Positions 1 through 8,668 are shown, counted from the first letter of the stretch. The stretch: 64,000 bases of DNA from Herpetosiphon giganteus (GCF_016907925.1 NZ_JAFBCZ010000003.1:248001-312000); one strand, 5' to 3'. Numbers and translations: made by a program. Notes: generated by a model not told the origin, from the sequence alone.

Positions 1-2
1 CC

Positions 3-386
3 CAAACCCCAGAACAATTGCTAACGCTCTACACGAATGCACTCAATCAAGCAGATTATGCCCAAGCATTCAGCTATTGGCGCGAGCAACCAGCTAGCGA
101 TGTGGCAACTTGGAGTCAACAATTTGCTGCCAAACAGTTCAACCAAGTCTTGATCAACCCGCAAGCCTTGAGCGATGCTGGCGCTGGCAATATTTATTAT
201 TCGACCAATCTGGTTTGGTTTAGCCCCGATCAAACTGGGCAATTGCAATTTGAGGCGGGCTGCGTCACGCTGCATCGCAACAACACCGAGCCAGATCAGC
301 CTTGGCAAATTCAACGTGTTGCGCTAGAAGCGATTGAACAAAGCCCTGCCGTGATTAACCAAGCCCTAGCTACAAGCTGCCAATAA
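3..386 (+). CDS. 3' end of an unknown gene (cut by the window start)
   Basis: The reading frame is open from the first bases of the window to the TAA at 384-386, so the gene begins upstream. A TTG at 18 exists but has no ribosome binding site that can be judged. The visible 127 residues form one soluble domain rich in Gln, Ala and aromatic residues, with two cysteines: one in 'EAGCVTLHR' and one in the C-terminal 'SCQ'. A disulfide and an extracellular location are therefore possible but unproven. The stretch starting 'LLTLYTNALNQADYAQAF' resembles a helical opening of a small alpha/beta domain. I do not recognise the family. The gene is followed directly by three palindromes. Confidence 0.6.
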   Translation, partial: QTPEQLLTLYTNALNQADYAQAFSYWREQPASDVATWSQQFAAKQFNQVLINPQALSDAGAGNIYYSTNLVWFSPDQTGQLQFEAGCVTLHRNNTEPDQPWQIQRVALEAIEQSPAVINQALATSCQ

Positions 387-402
387 ATTTAATTCAGCTG
401 AC

Positions 403-539
403 AAGCTATTGTGCGAATTACTCAATAGCTTATTGCTATTGACAAAAAGTACCCATTTCTGTCAATAGAAATTGAGATTATCCAAAACATAGATAGCCTA
501 TTGACAAAAATAAAGGCTTTTTGTCAATAGGCTATCTAT
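403..539. repeat. Three consecutive palindromes built on CTATTGACAAAAA
   Basis: Three inverted repeats stand in a row: 403-411/423-431 (9 bp), 436-444/460-468 (9 bp) and 489-510/518-539 (22 bp perfect arms, 7-base loop). The word CTATTGACAAAAA occurs at 436 and 498 and, reversed, at 518-530; a close reversed copy lies at 457-468. Copies thus alternate in orientation. None is followed by a T-run, so a plain intrinsic terminator is not clear. It lies between two plus-strand genes and could be a transcript-end structure, a protein-binding array or a small repeat element. Confidence 0.75.
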
Positions 540-624
540 TTGCTCGCTATATTTCCCGCAAACAAAGCAGAATCAGCTACACTATCTCAAATGAAGCAAA
601 TTTAAATGCTGAGGAATGCTAGTT

Positions 625-1068
625 ATGCCAGTTGCCAAACGTCTCCGTGGCTTGTGGGTTGATGCAGTGTTGTTAGTGCTTGCGATTTCGCTTTTTATTC
701 CAGCAGTTGGCGCGGCTCAAATGACGGGCGTTTCGCTTGGCCTCACCATGACGTTGCTGATAGCGCTGATTGCGGGCTTAATATTCAAGGCAATTCGCCA
801 TGGAATGCACTTATACAGCCCGCCAGCAGAACGCGAAGCCAAGCTTAACGGCAAAATTCAAACCGCAAGGGTGCTGAGCGCAACGCCAACCGGTTGGTTG
901 CGTGGCACCTATGGCCGTCGAATTTTCGAATTTGAGCTTGAATTACAACTCGAACAAACCACCCTCAAAATCTATCCCTTCCTTGAGTTGCTCAAGGCTC
1001 CCGATGCTGGCGATACCGTTCAGGTCAAAATTCACCAGCAAAATCCTACGGTAGTTGTGCTCGCTTAA
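625..1068 (+). CDS. Small membrane protein, two transmembrane helices plus soluble C-terminal domain
   Basis: The 147-residue protein opens with a basic stretch (KRLRG) followed by two hydrophobic segments at about residues 10-30 and 35-54, then a 90-residue soluble part with alternating beta-like segments ('FEFELELQLEQ', 'TVQVKIHQQNPTVVV'). The ATG at 625 is preferred over the one at 616, because GAGG at 611-614 is properly spaced only from 625. The pattern, with a helical hairpin and a C-terminal beta-rich domain, resembles small envelope proteins of unknown role such as DUF3592-like proteins, but I cannot assign a family. It stands alone, with a strong hairpin after its stop. Confidence 0.75.
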   Translation: MPVAKRLRGLWVDAVLLVLAISLFIPAVGAAQMTGVSLGLTMTLLIALIAGLIFKAIRHGMHLYSPPAEREAKLNGKIQTARVLSATPTGWLRGTYGRRIFEFELELQLEQTTLKIYPFLELLKAPDAGDTVQVKIHQQNPTVVVLA

Positions 1069-1072
1069 TCGC

Positions 1073-1110
1073 TTGAAGCGCCTTTGTTTATTCCAACAAG
1101 GGCGCTTCAA
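1073..1110. terminator. Hairpin between convergent genes
   Basis: A 16-bp stem (1073-1088 with 1095-1110, one G-T type mismatch, 6-base loop) lies between the end of the small membrane protein and the end of the convergent ANTAR regulator. There is no long T-run on either side, so it is a likely but not certain bidirectional terminator. Confidence 0.6.
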
Positions 1111-1167
1111 ACCTATTGAATAGCGCAAAAAGACCAAATTCAAACAATAACAACAATGCTGGGGCAA

Positions 1168-1764
1168 TTATGAGAGCAAGGCTTCAGCATCGATAATGGT
1201 TTGGGCGACATCTTTGAGTTTAACCCGCTTTTCACGAGCACGATGGCGCAACCGCTCATAGGCATCGTGTTCGCTAATATTCAGGCGTTGCATCAAAATA
1301 CCCTTAGCCCGTTCAATCAATTTGCGTGCTTCCAGCGATTCGTGCAAGGCATCGACTTCTTGGCGCAAGGCCCGAATTTCGGCAAAGCGCGCTAAGGCAA
1401 TATCGATTGCTGGCGTTAAGGCTTCCATCGTTACAGGTTTGACCAAATATCCCAGTGCGCCAGCTCGTTCAGCTTTGCGAATGGTGTCACGGTCGGTAAA
1501 CGCCGTCACCATTACAATTGGCATTGGCCGCTCAGCATACAGGCGCGCGGCAACCTCGGTGCCTTCCAATTCTGGCAACTTCACATCAAGAATCGCCATG
1601 TCGGGATCTAATTGGCGCGCCAACTCCAAGGCTTGGGTTCCGGTGCGGGCAACACCCACAACCTGATAGCCCAAATCGGTCAAATATTCTTCCATGGTCA
1701 AGGCCACAAGTTCGTTATCTTCGGCCAATAAAATCCGAATTGTGGCTCGCTGCTCGTCAGACAT
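1168..1764 (-). CDS. Response regulator with ANTAR RNA-binding domain
   Basis: This is a 198-residue AmiR/NasT-type regulator. Residues 8-125 form a receiver domain with acidic pocket E15/D16, phospho-acceptor D60 in 'MAILDVKLP', T87 and K109 in 'YLVKPV'. A coiled linker follows, then an ANTAR domain (about 135-195) with the typical 'LIERAKGILMQR' helix. ANTAR proteins bind paired RNA hairpins in leaders and prevent termination once phosphorylated, so the target should be a transcript rather than a promoter. No histidine kinase is adjacent. The start has a GGAGC ribosome site. A candidate extended -10 (TGCTAGGAT on the minus strand) lies just upstream near 1800. Confidence 0.93.
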   Translation of the reverse strand: MSDEQRATIRILLAEDNELVALTMEEYLTDLGYQVVGVARTGTQALELARQLDPDMAILDVKLPELEGTEVAARLYAERPMPIVMVTAFTDRDTIRKAERAGALGYLVKPVTMEALTPAIDIALARFAEIRALRQEVDALHESLEARKLIERAKGILMQRLNISEHDAYERLRHRAREKRVKLKDVAQTIIDAEALLS

Positions 1765-1799
1765 AACAAAGCTCCGTCTTCACTAGAAATGGCTAACTA

Positions 1800-2440
1800 C
1801 ATCCTAGCATACTTTAAAAAGCATTTACACAGATTAAATACAGGCAAATAAACATCTAAATATATAGATAATGATAAAAAATTATATTTTAGGGCTACGT
1901 TGATCTCGTTGATTTGAATATTCTGTTGCGTTACTTTCCAATCGGGCTTAATCCAATGCGCAGCATTGGGGATTTCCCCAATATATTATTTAATTAGGAT
2001 CATGAAATAGACGTTAACAGTAGAGCATGTGGATTTGTGGAAAGATCGCGTTTCATGCTCTTCTAATGCGCCATGTTTGATCGGGATAGATCGTGGAAGA
2101 GTTTCCCCATGTTCCCCATGGTTTTGGGGATAGGCACATGATGTGGATTATTGTGCACGATCTGCCAACATGGTTTCCCCATGCTTGTCCACATGCTGGC
2201 TAGTTTTCCACAGCAAAGGGCTAGTTATCCCCAATTTGTGGATAATTTTGGGGATAACTGGCGAATAAACAGGGATAACACTACATCTAGGATAACTTGG
2301 CTGAGCATGGCCCTAGATATAGTAGATCCTGGTCGTGGATGTTTTGTGGAAAAGCTGCTGATAACGTGGTGGAAAACCTCTGTATAACATGATCGCTCCA
2401 TGAGCCTGTGGATAGCTGTGGAAACTTGTGGATAACATGC
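1800..2440. other. AT-rich stretch plus dense cluster of DnaA-box-like sites (candidate replication origin element)
   Basis: This gene-free stretch starts with an AT-rich segment (1800-1895) and continues with many copies of the DnaA box TTATCCACA or near variants. Perfect boxes (as TGTGGATAA) lie at 2237-2245 and 2427-2435. Near matches lie at 2028-2036, 2142-2150, 2185-2193, 2204-2212, 2225-2233, 2249-2257, 2270-2278, 2345-2353, 2407-2415 and 2417-2425. Density is highest at 2185-2280 and 2405-2435. The arrangement is what an origin or a DnaA-titrating locus looks like. No dnaA or dnaN gene is in the window, so origin function is an inference. Confidence 0.6.
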
Positions 2441-2456
2441 AGGCCTGATTTTCGCC

Positions 2457-2491
2457 AAAAAAAGCCGCCACTGAAGCTTCAGTGACGGCGA
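2457..2491 (-). terminator. Intrinsic terminator of the bifunctional nuclease gene
   Basis: A near-perfect stem centred on CTGAAGCTTCAG (2465-2490) is followed, in the minus direction, by a run of T (the A-run at 2457-2464). It sits directly downstream of the minus-strand gene ending at 2512 and insulates the DnaA-box cluster. Confidence 0.85.
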
Positions 2492-2511
2492 AAGGAGCGG
2501 GTATGGGTTTC

Positions 2512-3048
2512 TTATTGATCAGATTCTGGATCGATTGAGTCGATGAATTTACGGAAGATCGAAAGCTCTTCTTCATCGGTTGTTGGGGCAGCCTCAGGCT
2601 CGGCCTGCGAAACCGATGTTGTTGGAATATCTTCGCTTTCGTCTTGGTCGTCCATCATATGGCCCAATTCTTCCATCACATGGTCGGCCACGAAAATAGG
2701 GGCTTCGGCGCGAACTGCCAAGGCAATTGCATCGCTAGAACGTGAATCAAGCTCGATCGCTTGGCCATTGTTATCGATGACTAAGCGGGCAAAAAAGGTG
2801 CTATCGCGAAAATCGCTAACTACAACTTCGCGAATCGTGCCGCCCAGTGCTTTGACGGTGGCCAAAAGCAGGTCGTGGGTCATTGGGCGAGGTGGCTCAT
2901 GGCCTTGGACGGCTAGTGCAATTGCATCGGCTTCAAACGGGCCGATCCAGATTGTCACATAGCGACGGCTGTTCAGCTCCCGTAGGACAACAATCCGTTG
3001 TTGTGTGAGTAGACTAAAGCGTATGCTATCAACCTGGACACGAACCAT
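2512..3048 (-). CDS. Bifunctional nuclease family protein (BFN, DUF151)
   Basis: The first 125 or so residues match the DUF151/BFN fold: 'VVLRELNSRRYVTIWIGPFE' early, then 'DAIALAVQG', and the hallmark late motif 'IELDSRSSDAIALAVRAEAP'. Members of this family have been described as having DNase and RNase activity in plants and are widespread in bacteria, where their physiological role is less clear. The last 50 residues are strongly acidic and Ser/Pro/Thr-rich ('DDQDESED', 'TTDEEELS'), unlike the compact core, and are probably disordered or a partner-binding tail. The start ATG has AAAGG 10 bases upstream. The protein has no signal peptide and should be cytoplasmic. Confidence 0.9.
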   Translation of the reverse strand: MVRVQVDSIRFSLLTQQRIVVLRELNSRRYVTIWIGPFEADAIALAVQGHEPPRPMTHDLLLATVKALGGTIREVVVSDFRDSTFFARLVIDNNGQAIELDSRSSDAIALAVRAEAPIFVADHVMEELGHMMDDQDESEDIPTTSVSQAEPEAAPTTDEEELSIFRKFIDSIDPESDQ

Positions 3049-3214
3049 AACGCTGAAACCTTTCTATGCATCATCGTGGTGCATACTTATGAATTAATGC
3101 CGCTCCCTTGCGTTGCATCTTACCACGCCCCCTATAGCAGCGCAACCAGTTATGTCATGCTCTGGTGTCATCTTGGTTTTGCCATATGGGTGACTTATGT
3201 TCACCTCTGTAGCG

Positions 3215-4285
3215 TTAAATTGCTGACCCAACCGCTGCTTGAATCGAATTAAAGCCATCGCGCCGCAGCAGTGCAGCTAGCTCACGGTTGATTGCGCTTA
3301 CCAATTGTGGCCCAGCATAAATTAGGCTGGTATAGAGTTGGATCGCGCTCGCGCCAGCCAAAATCCGTTCGTAAGCATCGTGGCCATTAGCAATGCCACC
3401 AACGCCAATCAATGGCAGCTTGCCATTTGTGCTTTGATAGATATATTTGAGGGTTTGCAAGGCTTTGGTTTTGAGCGGCGCGCCACTTAATCCGCCAGTT
3501 TCGGTTTGCTGCGCAGAGCGTAAGCTTGCACGACTTACGGTTGTGTTGGTGGCGATAATGCCATCAACGCCTGCATCGAGCGCTGCGCCAAGTGCTGCAT
3601 CTAAACCAGCGCGATCTTCGTCGGGCGAGAGTTTGACGAACAATGGCGCTTGATGGCGTAATTGTTGGCGGGCAGTTTGCACAACCTGCAATAATTCGGT
3701 TAATGGTTCGCGCCGACTAAGTTCACGTAACCCTGGTGTATTCGGTGAAGAAATATTGATCACAATATAATCTGCATATTCTCCAAGCAAGTTAATTCCT
3801 TGGCGATAATCATCAGCTGCTTGCTCATTCGGAGTGTTTTTATTTTTGCCCAAATTAATGCCCAGTGGAATTAACCGCGGCTGTTTGGCCAAACGCAGCG
3901 CTAAGGCTTCAATTCCTGCATTATTAAATCCCATGCGATTAATTAATGCCTGATCCTCAATTAAACGAAATAAGCGTGGCTGTTCGTTACCAGCTTGCGG
4001 TTTGGGCGTAACAGTGCCTAATTCCAAAAAACTAAAGCCCAATTGGCGCATACCACGAATATGCGTGCCATTTTTATCAAAACCAGCAGCTAAACCAACA
4101 GGATTATTAAACGTTAACCCACACAGATTTGTTTTAAGGATTGGGTCATTGTGATGAAAGGAACGGAATAAATTTGCGGAAAATGGTAAATAAGTGACCA
4201 AATCAAGCCCAGCAGTGGTAATTCGATGAGCTTTTTCTGGGGCTAAACGAAATAATAATGCCTTTGCAAGCTGATAGATGCGCAT
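3215..4285 (-). CDS. pyrD: Dihydroorotate dehydrogenase, class 2 (quinone-dependent)
   Basis: This enzyme oxidises dihydroorotate to orotate in pyrimidine synthesis and passes electrons to membrane quinone. The N-terminal helical segment 'LAKALLFRLAPEKAHR', characteristic of class 2 enzymes, is present and forms the membrane/quinone tunnel. FMN and substrate motifs follow: 'NPVGLAAGFDKNG', 'NRMGFNNAG' and 'INISSPNTPGLRELS', whose serine is the class 2 base, then 'KLSPDED', 'ATNTTVSR' and 'GVGGIANGHDA'. The ATG at 4285 is preferred to the one at 4297, because AGG lies 6 bases before it. Length (356 aa) is normal. It stands alone rather than in a pyrimidine operon. Confidence 0.96.
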   Translation of the reverse strand: MRIYQLAKALLFRLAPEKAHRITTAGLDLVTYLPFSANLFRSFHHNDPILKTNLCGLTFNNPVGLAAGFDKNGTHIRGMRQLGFSFLELGTVTPKPQAGNEQPRLFRLIEDQALINRMGFNNAGIEALALRLAKQPRLIPLGINLGKNKNTPNEQAADDYRQGINLLGEYADYIVINISSPNTPGLRELSRREPLTELLQVVQTARQQLRHQAPLFVKLSPDEDRAGLDAALGAALDAGVDGIIATNTTVSRASLRSAQQTETGGLSGAPLKTKALQTLKYIYQSTNGKLPLIGVGGIANGHDAYERILAGASAIQLYTSLIYAGPQLVSAINRELAALLRRDGFNSIQAAVGSAI

Positions 4286-4364
4286 AAAAAGCCTCACATA
4301 GGTGCGAATGGCAGCGACACTCGCTTGCCTTGGCGATTATACACAATCATTTGCGGGCCATGAA

Positions 4365-4414
4365 CATATCCCACATATCCCAAGTTTCCCACATATCCCA
4401 CATGGTTATCCACA
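4365..4414. repeat. Tandem 9-bp iterons CATATCCCA ending in a perfect DnaA box
   Basis: CATATCCCA occurs at 4365-4373, 4374-4382 and 4392-4400, with a degenerate copy (AGTTTCCCA) at 4383-4391. The phase is exactly 9 bp, and a perfect DnaA box TTATCCACA follows at 4406-4414. The block lies in the 365-bp gap upstream of pyrD. Confidence 0.75.
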
Positions 4415-4552
4415 TTTTTGGGGGTAACTTATGCAATTTGGGGATAGTATTCAGAACATGTGTTTTTATTAACAAGTGGGTTTTATAATTATTTGAAACA
4501 TTTGTGTTATTATGGCTGGATAAAAACAATTTATTTGACAAATTGCAAAAAG

Positions 4553-4582
4553 TTATCCCACATTATCCCACACTTACCCACA
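4553..4582. other. DnaA-box-like triplet
   Basis: TTATCCCAC at 4553-4561 and 4563-4571 and TTACCCACA at 4574-4582 sit 10-11 bp apart, one helical turn. They form the second half of the 4.36-4.58 kb cluster. A further GGGGATAG occurs at 4440 and again near 4620. Confidence 0.55.
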
Positions 4583-4650
4583 TTTTTGGGCTATTGTTTC
4601 TTTTTGCACAATCTTTTTGGGGGATAGCTTGCTAGTACTTTGGGGTTAAG

Positions 4651-5589
4651 CTAGATTGGGGCAACCATGAAGTCTGGTTCTGGCTCGAAGTTGGCCTTGA
4701 GGAGATTGAGTTGTTCTGCAAAAGCGCGTTCGGCTAGTGTAAGCCCAATTGGCTGAAATTGCAAATACTCAGAAGGCAAGTGCTGAGCGAGTTTGGGCAA
4801 ATCGGCGCGAATCACAACCCCAAGCACTGGATAGCCGCCTGTGGTTTGGGCATCGGCCAAAAGCACAATCGGCTGGCCATCTGGTGGCAGCTGAATTGTG
4901 CCGGGCACAACTCCAAACGAACGTACTCGATTGGCTGGGGCTGCTAAGGCTTGGCCTTCGCAACGATAGCCCATGCGATTGCTTTTGCTGCTAATGCACC
5001 ACGTTTCGGCTTGAAAGTGACGCTGAATCGAGCCATTCAAGTTGCGATTGGGCAGATAGCGAATTGGGCTTTGGCTTGAATCAATGGACATTGTGTCCAA
5101 ACCTCGGCCTGCAATCGTCAGATCTGGTTGGTTATAGCTTAATTGATCGCCGATTCTCAACGGTTGGGCTAAATGGCCCGACCATGGTGCGCCAAGCAAA
5201 CAGCTTTGCGAGCCAAGTTGCGGCGCAATGTTGAAACCACCAGCAATTGCCAGATAGCAGCGTGCGCCGCTTCGCCGTTGGCTAAATGTCAACTCGCTAT
5301 TGGGTCGCACTAACAATGCCCTGCCAAGCGCAATTGGTTGATCATCAAGCTCAGCGCCGAAATCGGCCCCAACCAAGGCAATGATTGTTAGCTCGCTGAA
5401 ATGCAGCCGTGCCCCTGCGCCCGTCATTTCGAGGCTAGCCAACTCTGCTGAATTACCAACCACGCGGCTAGCGAGACTATGCGCCAGCCAATCGAGTGCA
5501 CCGCTGGCAGGCACGCCCCAATGCCGCAGGCCAGCACGCCCCGTATCCTGCAAGCTTATCAACATGCTCGTTTGGCGAATCGTCAACAT
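4651..5589 (-). CDS. pxpC: PxpC/KipA-type subunit of 5-oxoprolinase (biotin-dependent carboxyltransferase family)
   Basis: The protein has the family signature from its first residues ('SLQDTGRAGLRHWGVPASGA'), then 'ANRVRSFGVVPGTIQLPPDG' and 'ADAQTTGGYPVLGVV' near the end. PxpC works with PxpA and PxpB to open 5-oxoproline (pyroglutamate) to glutamate with ATP; the family also covers part of urea amidolyase. At 312 residues it is full length for the subunit. The ATG at 5589 is chosen because the 29-codon in-frame extension upstream consists of intergenic repeat DNA. No pxpA or pxpB neighbours are visible, which is odd because the three genes usually sit together. Confidence 0.88.
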   Translation of the reverse strand: MLTIRQTSMLISLQDTGRAGLRHWGVPASGALDWLAHSLASRVVGNSAELASLEMTGAGARLHFSELTIIALVGADFGAELDDQPIALGRALLVRPNSELTFSQRRSGARCYLAIAGGFNIAPQLGSQSCLLGAPWSGHLAQPLRIGDQLSYNQPDLTIAGRGLDTMSIDSSQSPIRYLPNRNLNGSIQRHFQAETWCISSKSNRMGYRCEGQALAAPANRVRSFGVVPGTIQLPPDGQPIVLLADAQTTGGYPVLGVVIRADLPKLAQHLPSEYLQFQPIGLTLAERAFAEQLNLLKANFEPEPDFMVAPI

Positions 5590-5604
5590 AGGCCTAAGTA
5601 TAAG

Positions 5605-5880
5605 CGAAGGCAAAGAACATAGAACATAGAGCAAAGAACATAGAACATAGGGATGAAAGCAAAAGGCAGAAGGCAAAAGTCAAAAGGCAAAAGTCATAGC
5701 TTTAACTCAGAGGCGCAGAGCGACCGAAGGATGAAGGATGAAGGATGAGGGATGAAAGCAAAAGCCCATAGCCCATAGCCTATAGCCACATCTTCGTGTC
5801 CTTCGCGCTCTTCGTGTTCTTCGTGGTTTCATTCTTCGTGCTCTTCGTGCTCTTTGTGGATCAAAACCTGATCCCTCGCC
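5605..5880. repeat. Intergenic repeat mosaic
   Basis: No gene is seen. The stretch is a patchwork of short words: 'gaacatagagca', 'aaggcagaaggcaaaagtcaaa', 'aactcagaggcgcagag', 'gaaggatgaaggatga', 'gcccatagcctatagcc' and 9-bp tandem CTTCGTGTC-like units (about 5790-5860). The same words recur in at least nine other gaps of this window, in both orientations. Confidence 0.85.
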
Positions 5881-5986
5881 TCCCGAAAGATTGCGCGTAT
5901 AATGATGCTACACATTGTTCTGTTAAGTTGATTATCTACTATCGAATGTCGTTTTTTTGGCGATTGTACTTGTTGGAGGCAAGCCC

Positions 5987-8173
5987 ATGACTACTCGTAC
6001 CCTTCGGATTGTGCTCCTGCTGGGGTTGTTGCTGCTTTTTTTTGGTGGCTCGTATACCCAAGCGCGTGAGTTGCAACGGCCAATGCCCCGACCACAAACT
6101 GCTCTTGTCTCAACAATTTACATCAACCAAAGCTTCGATAGCCCCATTTTTCCCCCTGCCAATTGGGCAACCACGATTATCACCGCAACCGATACGCCTG
6201 ATCCTGAATGGACTCACGTAACCAGTGCTACTCGACCAACCGCTCAGCCCCATAGTGGTGTGGGCATGGCTCATTTCAATAGCTATTCAACGAGCAATGA
6301 CAATGCAGCGCGCTTATCAACGGTGCTTACGCCAACTACTAATGTGCTACGGGCAAGTTTTTGGTATTACCATAGCGCAATTTTTCCAACCTCGGCTGAT
6401 ACGCTGTTGGTGCAAACCAGCAATGATGGCCAAAACTACACCACTCGCACTAGCTATCCGCGCTATCGGGCAACTGATGGCTGGACGCAATATCAGCTTG
6501 ATTTGCCATTTGCCAATGTCGGCCAGCCGTTTTACTTGGGATTTTTGGGGATCAGCGATTTTGGGGCCAATCTTTTAATTGATGATGTGCTGATTCAAGA
6601 TACGCCGCCGATTGAAATCTTTGGCACGACCAGCAACCAAGGCTGTGCTGGCGATACTTTGCTCTATCCATTAAGCGTGCGCAACAATTATCCCAATTCG
6701 CAAACGATTAACCTTAATCTTGCACCGAGTGCTTGGCCAAGCAGTTTACCGTTTAATACGCTGACGATTCCTGCTCAAAGCAGCGGCCCAATTACGGTGA
6801 GCGTACATATTCCGGCAACCGCCCAACCGCGCACTAGCGATCAAACGACGTTGCAATTAAGCAATCAATTGGTTGAGCTTAATCAAGCGCTTGTGACCAA
6901 TTGTAGCCTTGGCCATTGGCTTGATCGCGAAGATTCGTTGCTGGCGGCCCGCTATTCGTCGGTCGTTAGCGCCGATGGTTCGCTGTTTCAAATTGGTGGG
7001 CAAGGGCCAAATAATAATTCTCCTGCCTTGCCCAATACGTTGCGCTATCAGCCGATTACTGACAGCTGGCAACAACGTGCGCCGATGCCTGTTGCAACTT
7101 TTGGCACTGATGCGGCTACGCTGAATGGTGAAATTTATCTGGTTGGTGGCTATCGTACTGGCGGCGGCTCAACCACCACAGGCTTGATTAGCGATCTACA
7201 AATTTATTCGCCAACGCTTGATATTTGGCGCAGCGGTCCAAGCCTGCCAACGCCATTGGCCTATTATCAATCGGCGGTGCTTGCTGGCAAACTATATATT
7301 ATTGGCGGCTCGAATGGAACCAATGCCTTAGCCAGCGTTTGGATATTTGACCCAGCCAGCCAAGCATGGACTGCCGGGCCAGCGATGAGCACGCCGCGGG
7401 CATTCGCTTCGGCTGGAGTGGTGGATAACAAACTCTATGTGGCAGGCGGTACGGCGACAATTAGCAACCAAACGGCCTTGGATACGATGGAATTCTATGA
7501 TCCAAATGTAAATGCTTGGCTGGCTGCGCCAAACTTGCCCCGTCGCCAAATGCAGGGTGGCGATGCCCAAATTCTCGACCGCTTTTTTATCATTACAACA
7601 GGCTATTCGATGCCGGTGGTGGCCTCAAACTCAAGCTTAATTTTCGATCAGCAGACCAACGAATGGTCGGAAGTGCTGCTCAACAGTTCGCGCTATGGAG
7701 CCGAAGCCGATAGCATCAACGACACGCTGTTTGTGGTTGGCGGTCGTCAATTTGCCAACAATAGTTTTACGATGAGCAGCCGCAACGAATCGTTCCAAAT
7801 TTGTCGTTTTGTGCTAACGACAGCAACGCCAACTCCAACCAGCACCAATACTGCCACCGCAACCAATTCGCCAACCAATACCGCGACTAATTCGCCAACC
7901 AACACCAATACGCCGACAATCAGCCCAACTCCGACCAATAGCCAAACCCCAACTGCGAGCAGCTCGGCAACAATCAGCCCAACTCCGACCAATAGCCAAA
8001 CCCCAACCATAACGACCACACCGCCGAGCAGCACGCCAACTCATTCGCCGACCGCGACGCTGAGCCAAACCCCAACAACCTCGGCCACGCCGCCGACCAA
8101 TACGCCGACCGCGACCCAACCAATTGGGCTGCGCAAGGTATTCTTGCCGCTGGTTGGGAATCAGTTGCGTTAG
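5987..8173 (+). CDS. Secreted Kelch-repeat beta-propeller protein with Thr/Pro stalk
   Basis: The ATG at 5987 has GGAGG 7 bases upstream; an in-frame TTG at 5957 has none. Residues 1-30 are a signal peptide (TTRTLR, then a Leu/Phe core). A beta-sandwich, jelly-roll-like domain follows (about 40-210), then an NPCBM/DUF11-like stretch, and from about residue 310 several Kelch units with the pattern '[10 protein letters not shown]', 'LYIIGGSNG', 'KLYVAGGTA' and 'LFVVGGRQF', each followed by 'W'. The last 120 residues are almost only Thr, Pro, Ser, Asn and Ala. They end in '[13 protein letters not shown]', a tail shared with the amylase at 20221. The propeller probably binds or oxidises carbohydrate. 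No copper-radical motif could be confirmed. Confidence 0.9.
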   Translation: MTTRTLRIVLLLGLLLLFFGGSYTQARELQRPMPRPQTALVSTIYINQSFDSPIFPPANWATTIITATDTPDPEWTHVTSATRPTAQPHSGVGMAHFNSYSTSNDNAARLSTVLTPTTNVLRASFWYYHSAIFPTSADTLLVQTSNDGQNYTTRTSYPRYRATDGWTQYQLDLPFANVGQPFYLGFLGISDFGANLLIDDVLIQDTPPIEIFGTTSNQGCAGDTLLYPLSVRNNYPNSQTINLNLAPSAWPSSLPFNTLTIPAQSSGPITVSVHIPATAQPRTSDQTTLQLSNQLVELNQALVTNCSLGHWLDREDSLLAARYSSVVSADGSLFQIGGQGPNNNSPALPNTLRYQPITDSWQQRAPMPVATFGTDAATLNGEIYLVGGYRTGGGSTTTGLISDLQIYSPTLDIWRSGPSLPTPLAYYQSAVLAGKLYIIGGSNGTNALASVWIFDPASQAWTAGPAMSTPRAFASAGVVDNKLYVAGGTATISNQTALDTMEFYDPNVNAWLAAPNLPRRQMQGGDAQILDRFFIITTGYSMPVVASNSSLIFDQQTNEWSEVLLNSSRYGAEADSINDTLFVVGGRQFANNSFTMSSRNESFQICRFVLTTATPTPTSTNTATATNSPTNTATNSPTNTNTPTISPTPTNSQTPTASSSATISPTPTNSQTPTITTTPPSSTPTHSPTATLSQTPTTSATPPTNTPTATQPIGLRKVFLPLVGNQLR

Positions 8174-8510
8174 TAAAGAGTATAGAGCGAAGAACATAGA
8201 GCAAAGGGAGAAATTTAACGCAGAGGCGCAGAGACATTATGGTTACAGGCTATAGGCTATGGGCTTTTGGAACATAATTAAAACAATCTGTGGAATCTGG
8301 GGCGAAAAAATTATGCTTCGTGGTTTCTCCCCTTCGTGCTCTTCGTGTCCTTCGTGGAGCATAATTTAACGCAGCGGCGCAGAGAATCCATGGCTATAGG
8401 CTGATGGCTATCGGCTATCGGAACAATAATCTGAGTAATCTGTGTCAATCTGTGGCTAAAAACTTAATCTTCGTGCTCTTCGCGTTATTCGTGGTTTCAA
8501 ACTGCGCGCT
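8174..8510. repeat. Intergenic repeat mosaic after the Kelch gene
   Basis: No gene is seen between 8174 and 8510. The words are 'tatagagcgaagaacatagagc', 'aacgcagaggcgcagaga', 'ctataggctatgggc', 'aatctgtggaatctgtgg'-like units and tandem CTTCGTGCT nonamers (about 8330-8360 and 8468-8500). Confidence 0.8.
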
Positions 8511-8579
8511 TTGCATCCTGCGTGGCCCAATCGTCGTCTTATTGCTAGGCGCTTAAATCTTACGATACTAAAAAATAGG

Positions 8580-8609
8580 TTGACAATAAAAAGTGACGCA
8601 TGGTACAGT
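8580..8609 (+). promoter_or_regulatory. Sigma70-type promoter of the HD-domain gene
   Basis: TTGACA at 8580-8585 and TACAGT at 8604-8609 are separated by 18 bp. They lie about 60 bp upstream of the start codon at 8669. Confidence 0.55.
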
Positions 8610-8668
8610 TTGTGATATGGAGATCACGATTGACGCAATTCAATTGAATCGGCCAGGAGGAAAGAACG

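Noticed and set aside
4347-4541. Minus-strand frame of 64 codons upstream of pyrD
   Set aside because: It is only the translation of the CATATCCCA iterons (repeated Trp-Asp-Met), with no ribosome site.
5590-5676. N-terminal extension of the pxpC-like gene
   Set aside because: The 29 extra codons are the translation of intergenic repeat words ('aacatagaacatag').
7747-8034. Minus-strand frame opposite the Thr/Pro stalk of the Kelch gene
   Set aside because: The Val/Gly/Leu repeats simply mirror the repetitive stalk codons; similar shadows occur opposite the amylase linker (19196-19417).
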